This document shows positions 57,487 to 64,000 of a stretch of 64,000 nt of DNA, piece by piece. The position numbers were made by a program, and so were the translations under genes. Origin of the DNA: Ailurus styani (lineage: Eukaryota > Chordata > Mammalia > Carnivora > Ailuridae); assembly GCA_002007465.1 (NCBI GenBank), contig LNAC01000738.1, positions 51,265 to 115,264 of the forward strand, given 5' to 3'. Positions within the stretch are counted from its first letter, which is position 1, and every line of letters starts with the position of its first letter. The notes under the pieces were generated by a model. That model was not told the origin of the DNA. It worked only from the letters and a program-made list of their open reading frames with translations, and did no database searches.

Positions 57487-57850
57487 TGATGGCAGAAGAT
57501 ACGAGAGTCGTAGGTCAGAGACAAGGACTTTATTACTCAGTGCGTAGGAAGCATGATTGCGCTTGTCTCCCAGCTCCCACCAAGGTGACGTGAAGGGTTC
57601 CGAGTAGACACAACAGAGGAACCCTGAGCTTAGGGGAAACTGAATTCTTTATAATATGCAGTGACTTTTGCTCCTGCAAGGGCCATTAAATTTATTATCC
57701 AGGGAAGTATGCAAATTGACCCTCTGATCCAGAATGAGACTCTACCTATCTTCTACCTTCAAGGTTTTCCGCTATACAGGCATCCTTGAAAGATAGTCCA
57801 GAACAAAAAGACATGCAGAAACACAACAAACCCATGGAAAATGTCTCCTG
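57487..57850 (-). repeat. candidate solo LTR of an endogenous retrovirus, antisense
   Basis: Read on the minus strand, a TATAAA box (57648-57653) is followed about 120 nt later by an AATAAA poly-A signal (57529-57534) and then a short tail ending near a TGATGG edge. That is LTR promoter/poly-A spacing. No gag, pol or env lies beside it, so a solo LTR is likely. Ends and TSD are not settled; the family is unknown. Confidence 0.45.
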
Positions 57851-58350
57851 ATAAACACAAAAGGGATGCTATACAAAATATTATGAGCTTGGATCAGCAA
57901 TGAATTTCTAAGAAGAGTCCAGATTATAAATTTAGCAACTTGTCAGCTGGGTCTACTCAAATGTTCTGTCATGTGTAAGTGATGGACAAGATGATGACTA
58001 GAACAGGAAAAACTCCCCCCTTCCCTGCCTCCAGGTATCAATCTGCCTCATATGGCTTCATGATGAGTAATCTAGTTAGTAACAGGATTCTTAATTACCA
58101 ATTAGATCAATTATTTTGGTTGAATTTCATTCTTCGAGGTTGGCTGAAGTCCATTTCCCTACATTTCAGATATCATATATATATAATGAGGGATTTGAAT
58201 GGAAGGTCCTGAAGGTCCTTTCTGGTTGTACATGTGATGCATCTATATGTTATACCTATCTGGTTACTATCCAGGGATTACAAAGCCAAATGTCTATAGG
58301 AGCAGATAGACAACTAAATGTGAAGTGAGCCAAGTAAGGACCATGGAAGG
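57851..58350. other. unique sequence, no gene recognised
   Basis: Nothing recognised. Confidence 0.5.
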
Positions 58351-58555
58351 GTTTCTTGAATTTGGCACCATTAGTATCTGGGGCTGGACAATTCTGTGTT
58401 GTTGGAGGCTATCGCATTCATTGTAGGATGTGTGATGGCATCCTTGGCCTCAATGCATTAGTGTCAACCCCATCCTTAGCTGAGGTTATCAAAAACATCT
58501 GCAGACATTGCCAGATGCCCTAAGGGTCAAAATCACCCTAGATTGAGAACCACCG
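58351..58555 (-). repeat. MER20 (hAT-Charlie DNA transposon)
   Basis: The + strand reads 'gggctggacaattctgtgtt', 'attgtaggatgtgtgatggc', 'atccttggcctcaatgcatt', 'cagacattgccagatgccct' and 'agattgagaaccaccgg', the reverse complement of MER20 over nearly its whole length. Confidence 0.85.
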
Positions 58556-59374
58556 GCTACAGAAAACCAAACAGCTCAGTTTAAAATGCACAGGCTCCAC
58601 TCCTCTCCAGTGGATCACTGCAAGGTTGGGGATATGGGCCCAGTTTTGCCAAACCTGAAAAATTTTCAACAGAAGCCAGAATTCTAGATATTTTTAAACC
58701 TCAAAGCACTCAGTTTTAAAATACTGGTATATAACTGCCTTTCTCACATTATTTCTAGGGTATGACTGTGAGGATGAGACATTTGAGGGTTTGTAGTCAC
58801 TTCTGAGCTGGACCATCTCCAACAAAGGAACACAAATTTTCTTGGAAGTGTATGTCTGGTATAGGTCATTCTTGAGTGTTGGCCGAGAGCAAAGACAGTG
58901 ACAGAGAGCACTAGAAGTATGCAAAGCAGTCTGAAGTTATGGTGAAAAGAGGTTACCCAGGGAAGGGATGAGGTGAAAAACGTGTTGCTTTTAGACTGAA
59001 ATGTGTATCCTTCCCGGACTGTCCCTGGTTTCCTTTTACTTATCTTGGCTAATGCATGGCTATACCTGTAGCAAGTTGTTGGCATTTTTACAATGGCATC
59101 GCCAGGGAGCGTCTCTACATGTCCTGCCTCTCCAAGAGAAAATTGGACTCATAGGAGGAAGATGGGTTATCACTGCTCATCCATCAACCCTATGCATCAT
59201 TTGCTGGTTTATCTACCTGAGAGATTAGGTGTGCGATCCAAGATCCAATGGAAACAAGCATCTTTATAAAACCCAGCAATTTCAAATCATTTAATTCATT
59301 TGTACTAAGACGTCTGTTCTGTATCCTATTATGCACTATGAAATAAATGTGTCTAATCTACTCTGCAAAAATAA
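58556..59374. other. unique sequence, no gene recognised
   Basis: Nothing recognised. Confidence 0.5.
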
Positions 59375-59589
59375 TATTTTTTATTTTATTTTCTTAAACA
59401 ATTATTTACTTGTCACCAAGAGAGAGAAAGGGCACAAGCAGGGAGAACAGCAGGCAGACGGAGAAGCATGCTCCCCTCTGATCGTGGAGCCCGTTGTGGG
59501 ACTTGATCCCTGGACCCCAGTATCATGACCTGAATGGAAGGCAGACACTTAACTGACTGAGCCACCCAGACATCCCTATTTTTTATTTT
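59375..59589 (-). mobile_element. CAN-SINE, general caniform type
   Basis: Inverted copy: on the + strand 'gagaagcatgctcccctctg', 'gggacttgatccctggaccc', 'tatcatgacctgaatggaag' and 'gccacccagacatccc'. TATTTTTTATTTT at 59375-59387 and 59577-59589 is a plausible TSD. Its tail is partly eroded. Confidence 0.9.
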
Positions 59590-59659
59590 TTAAAAAAGCC
59601 AACTTGAATAGTAATACTGCATTTATGGGAAATGGAGCAATATAAAAGCAATTGTTTGG

Positions 59660-59770
59660 TGAGCATAGTGTAAGGTATACACTTATCAAATCACTAAGTT
59701 GTACACCTGAAACTAATGTAACATTGTGTATTAACTATACTCAAAAATAAATGTGAAAGCAATTTTTAAG
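59660..59770 (+). repeat. old L1 (L1MA-type) 3' end
   Basis: 'ttgtacacctgaaactaatg', 'taacattgtgtattaactat' and 'actcaaaaataaa' are the well-known terminal text of this L1 group. Confidence 0.75.
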
Positions 59771-61324
59771 ATGAAAGTTGCACTTTTTATTTGGAAATCA
59801 TGCTGAATGTGTCAGATCGACTAGAATATCGTAATTAAGAATTAGTTTTATTTTCACTATCTATTAACAGTAGTTAATTATGCTACAATGTGATATAGAA
59901 TAACAACTTTGTTTTCATTAAAAGAGAAAGAATTCAGAATGATTCAAAGGAAACAACACCATGATGCTATTAAAGAACCAGTCAGGGGAAAGCAAATGCT
60001 CTGGATTTCAGGGTGACTGAAATCAAACTTCCACCTGTCTTTCCTACCTATCCTTTAATTTCCAGAAATCACTTCATTGGCTTGGAACCCCTGAAGTCCA
60101 GTTTTGACCAGACTATCTCTCTAAAGCGTGAGAAGATAGTGATAGCAGAGTCTAGCAGTTTAAAAGTTCTGTGCTCGGGAAATATTTCAAAGGGTGTTAG
60201 ACTGAATAAAGAAGTCTACCGTCTTTCTGATGCCAAAGAATCTAAACTTCACAACACGGTATCTTTGGTTGCCAAGGTGTGTACTTTGTAATCCAGTGAC
60301 CAAAAATGGTTTCTGCAAGTTTACCCTCTTAGTTTTCCTGAGAAACAGACAGAGTTCTGTGAGTAAGTGTGGGATAGAGGAAGCTCTGCTCAGCACCCTA
60401 GGCCACTCTTTGTGTCACTGAACTCCCTGCTCCATTTCTGGTTGTCCACGTTCACTACCAAATCTGTTCTCAGGAAATGATCTGCTATTAACAATTTCAG
60501 GTGTGTTGAGTCAACATGTTGATGTACCAAGTAAACCTTATCTCCAACTACGGAATAAGTGGCTGTTCCTTGTTAAAGAAATTGCAAGCAACAGCTCTGA
60601 GGTGGAGAAAGAACCCATCATCTAAGAAGCCCTGTCTTTGACCCTTGTAATCACAATGTGTGCATGGCTTGGAAAAATTCTTAATGCTAAAGAAACAATG
60701 GTACCTATTATGATTGTGTCTGTGTCAAATTCTTACGTAGCTTGGCAAAGCCTAGGAAGCATTCTGGACTTAGCAGTGATACGGTTTAACCTGAAACTTT
60801 GGATCTGAATGAAAGGAGGTACATGCATGAAAGCAAGACAGCGTCGGGGCGCTCTGGAAGGAGTTTAGGCATGTGGCCAATGACTCATGGAAACTTTGAG
60901 TGCTATTGGCTAGCTACTATGTTCCATTCGTTCCTCTTTCTCACTCTATCTAAAGTTCTCAAAGACTTCATGGAAAATTTCAACAGTGCTTAAAGTCTTC
61001 CCACAACTGTGTAGGTAACGGGGTAAGGTGCAAGCTCCTTGTTAGATCTAGAGAAACTGGACACATTCTTCTCCCTCAAAAGCTGACATAGACCTGGTCA
61101 CTGTGGATAGTAGCTGAACCAAAACATTGTCGGTCACCTCAACCTTGAGTATAGTGCAACCCAGGTGATGTAATCCTTTATTTTCACTCTCACGGTCCCT
61201 CTAATGGCTGTGTTGAGCTAGTTCTTGCTCCTGGATAAAAACTCAAGGCAGTCTTCATTTGGTTACTCTGGGGTACTACAGAGTGTTTTTCCATCACTTT
61301 TTGTCTTACAACATAGTCTCAGTT
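59771..61324. other. unique sequence, no gene recognised
   Basis: About 1.5 kb; short frames only (under 100 codons). Confidence 0.5.
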
Positions 61325-61640
61325 GGATAATTGTCTTGGTCAATTGGGCTGCTCTAACAAAGATACCAGAGATTGGGTGGCTTAAACAACAAATATTTAA
61401 TTCTCATAGTTCAGAGGCTAAGAAGTCCAAAGTGCTGGAAGATCCAGTGTCTGGAGATCACTGCAGAGAAGGAGAGAGAGCAAGCTGTCTCCTGTCTCTT
61501 CTCATAAGGACACCAATCCCATCATAAAGACTGCACCTCACAACATAATTACCTCCCAAGGCCCACCTCCAGATACGATCACATTGGGCATTAGGAATTC
61601 AACATATGAATTTGGGGAGGACTACAACAGTCCATTCTTA
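61325..61640 (-). repeat. MaLR LTR (MLT1/MST-type), antisense
   Basis: The + strand reads 'tgtcttggtcaattgggctg', 'gattgggtggcttaaacaac', 'ctaagaagtccaaagtgctg', 'gataaggacaccaatccc'-like text, 'cctcccaaggcccacctcca' and 'aattcaacatatgaatttgg', the reverse complement of the MLT1/MST LTR. No internal sequence is attached, so it is a solo, truncated LTR. Confidence 0.82.
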
Positions 61641-63134
61641 GCAGTAATCATAAAGTCCATCTTGATTTAAAGTTAACACTTTAAAGATGATTTGAAATTA
61701 AAAACTGTTCTCCCCTCTCCTGCCCTATTTCCTTCACACTGGAAGCCTCTTGTCCACAAAGAGAATGGCCAACTTCTCGCTTTCCAACCTAGCGTATCGA
61801 CTTTTTCCTTTCTCTGTTACGAACTAAGGTTGGCTCCCTGGATGGGAAAAGATGTTAAGAAGTCAAGAATATCACTTAATGGGATATGGTCATTCTAATC
61901 CAGGGCTGCTACTTTCTGGGCTCAACAGATATTAATTACAATATGATCTTCTTTAATGGGAGATTTTGTGAGTTCCTCAGAGACTACCCCTCTCATTTTC
62001 CTCATTGCTGAGGATATCTTATCTAAAATTCACTTGATGAGGACAAATATCCCTCTATTCTGGCTTACTTCTTCCTCAGCTGCTAAGAATAGATTGGTCA
62101 GTCCAACACCCTCTGCTGAGGGCCAGTGGCCCTTTCAGACACGCTCTAAGACGCCCCAGTGCCAGCCCTCTCTCAGGCATGGCCCGGTCTGGTACAAAGG
62201 GAACAATCCCCCACTTTTTGCCCTGAGGAACTCTAGGAGGGTGAGTCATCCATGGGGCTGAGACCATCACTAAAATCCCTGCAATGCACACAATATGTCA
62301 TATCTCACTACTTCACTTACTTCTAGCCTTCTTAATCCACCAAAGAGACAACTGTTGGGAGTTAAGAGACTGTGAAGAACACTGTAGTTCTCATATGATT
62401 ACCATGAAATGCAATTCATATGGCCCCTCTTCTTATGCACTATAAATGGAGGAGTTTGCAGAAATAAGGTACATGGTCACTTGAGATTTTGTGACGGTGA
62501 ACATGACAGATTTTAATGCCTTTGTTTTATAGTCATCTACTCCCCAAAATGAGAAGAGTTGCTGCGTGATTCTTTTATCCAAGCATCAATCTCTGGGAGG
62601 AACTCTCCCTAACTCTTTTCTAATAAAAGCACTTTTCAGTGATCTAGTATCAGAATTTTCTCAGTTTAGGTCTAGGTTATATTCCAAAGAGGTTATCTGT
62701 AAGATTTAAGGCAATTCCTGGTGAGTACAAGGGCAACTTTTTATGTAACTTAGGGCATTAATAAAATACTTTTCAATCTTCATTTTTCATTGGTTATTCC
62801 CTGAAGAGCATATCTGTCCCAGAGATCCCTGACATTAAGACTAGAAGTGAGCTAGAAAGAAGAGTCTTCGTTATATGTATAATTTATGGTCGCCAAATTG
62901 GAAAACTCCGAGGCCACAGTTCATATCATAGTCAATGTGCACAGCCTCATGTGGCAGTCTATATCTGGTTCTTGGGCGTTTATTTTTGGGGGGGGAGGGG
63001 GCAAAATAAATCCTTTTAAAAAAAAATAAGAGTCGCAAAGTTCATGGTGTGTGTGTGTGGATGTCTGTGTGTGTATATGTATTGTATTGACTGGAGATGT
63101 GCTTTGAAGAAGCCCAGAAAGAAAACAACTCATT
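61641..63134. other. unique sequence; G-run and (GT) patch near 63 kb
   Basis: A G-rich run lies at 62987-63001 and a GT-rich patch at 63043-63075. A TATAAATGG-like box sits near 62443, but no gene follows. Confidence 0.45.
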
Positions 63135-63290
63135 GCTCTCTAGAATATAAGCTCCATGATGGTAAGAGTGTTTTCTAGTCATTGTATTTTGTATTCACTG
63201 ATGAATCCTAAGCACTTGGACTAATTCCTGGCACCTAATAGACACTCAAAAGATACTTGGTAAATAAGCAAATGTATTATGTTTCATTCT
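63135..63290 (+). repeat. L2 LINE 3' end
   Basis: 'tagaatataagctccatgat', 'ggtaagagtgttttctagtc', 'aattcctggcacctaataga' and 'cactcaaaagatacttggta' match the L2 terminus. Confidence 0.8.
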
Positions 63291-63362
63291 TCTCCATAAT
63301 AGAGAATTGAAATGATATTCCCCAGTTCCCATGTGAGTCTTGAAAACTTTTAATTTATTTTG

Positions 63363-63363
63363 N
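63363..63363. other. single ambiguous base (N)
   Basis: One uncalled base in an AT-rich stretch. Confidence 0.99.
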
Positions 63364-63394
63364 ATTTATTTTATCTCAACAATAAAAGACATTC

Positions 63395-63645
63395 TAGAAA
63401 AATAAATCTGATTTTGATAATTTATGAGGCTTCTAATATGTGCTAGTTACAGTCCTAGATACTTTCACGTAAGTAATTTGATTTTCCCAATGACTGAAAA
63501 GAAAGTATGGATATACATGTTTTTCCAGATAAGTAAACAATCCTAAAGAGATTTAGTTACTTGCTAAACAGCAAAATAAAGATCTAAATGTTGGTCTTCT
63601 GACTTGAAGTCTAGTGGTTTATTCACTCTACTGAAACATGTGTTT
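63395..63645 (+). repeat. MIR
   Basis: 'cttctaatatgtgctagtta', 'cagtcctagatactttcacg', 'agataagtaaacaatcctaa' and 'agagatttagttacttgcta' follow MIR. Confidence 0.75.
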
Positions 63646-63792
63646 TAATTTTTATGTAGGCATTAATTTTATTCTATGACATGCTTCATTACATGATATA
63701 TTGCAAATGCAATTCCTGTGTTGTAGTAAGAAAAGTTCTTCAAACCAGAAGAGAGGAGACACTTAGAATACCTTTAGCATTGCCCCTAAATT

Positions 63793-64000
63793 TTTTTTTA
63801 AGATTTTTATTTATTTATTTGACACAGAGAGAGAGAGAGAGAGATCACAAGTAGGCAGAGAGGCAGGCAGAGAGAGAGAGGAGGAAGCAGGCTCCCTGCC
63901 AAGCAGAGAGCCCGATGTGGGCCTCGATCCCAGGACCCTGAGATCATGACCTGAGCCGAAGGCAGAGGCTTTAACCCACTGAGCCATCCACCCAGGCGCC
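63793..64000 (-). mobile_element. CAN-SINE, mustelid type, cut by window end
   Basis: The T-tail is at the left and the mustelid-type head at the right. The head reads GCCATCCACCCAGGCGCC at the window end, carrying a 4-bp insertion relative to the usual GCCACCCAGGCGCC. The right flank and TSD are outside the window. Confidence 0.93.

Noticed and set aside
62440..62650. TATA box plus later AATAAA suggesting an LTR or promoter
   Set aside because: Spacing and ends do not form a coherent element, and nothing coding follows.

Overview
This window looks like nuclear DNA of a caniform carnivore, most likely a mustelid (mink, ferret, otter or marten group). The main evidence is a set of tRNA-derived CAN-SINEs. 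Four of them carry the head GTGGGTTAAAGCCTCTGC, which I associate with mustelids. Others carry the more general caniform head GGTTAAGTGTCTGCC. Ancient mammalian repeats (MIR, L2, MER5A, MER20, MaLR LTR, old L1) are spread through the rest. Three assembly gaps are present: 110 N, 604 N and a single N.

I find no host protein-coding gene, tRNA, rRNA, CRISPR array or bacterial-type operon. The longest open frames are a 5'-truncated L1 ORF2 tail and an artefact bridging the 604-N gap; the rest fall within what chance gives in 64 kb. The window reads as intergenic or deep intronic DNA.

Layout: 1-1.3 kb holds a 20-nt direct repeat spaced 707 bp apart and an orphan CpG-rich block. 2-9.2 kb is MIR/L2 rich and carries a young truncated L1 with a perfect 15-bp target-site duplication (TSD). 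9.6-14.2 kb is mostly unique. 14.2-22 kb is repeat-dense: four MER5A copies, two SINEs, and a long L2 split by a later insertion. 22-25 kb is unique with one exon-like segment. 25.1-26.1 kb is an L1 whose 5' part is inverted relative to its poly-A tail, with the middle hidden by N. 29.4-32.9 kb is the most gene-regulation-like stretch: two CpG-dense islets around about 1 kb of unique sequence with homeodomain-type palindromes and a tandem pair of 41-bp units. 34-48 kb has five SINEs, an antisense old L1 and LTR-like sequence. 48-64 kb is AT-rich with MIRs, old LINE-like DNA, a solo-LTR candidate, MER20, a MaLR LTR, and a SINE cut by the window edge.

There are no genes here that work together. 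The interest lies in transposition records (TSDs, twin priming, nesting) and in possible cis-regulatory DNA. Repeat names come from recalled family consensus patterns, with no alignment run; boundaries are approximate unless a TSD fixes them. I see no credible new biological system.
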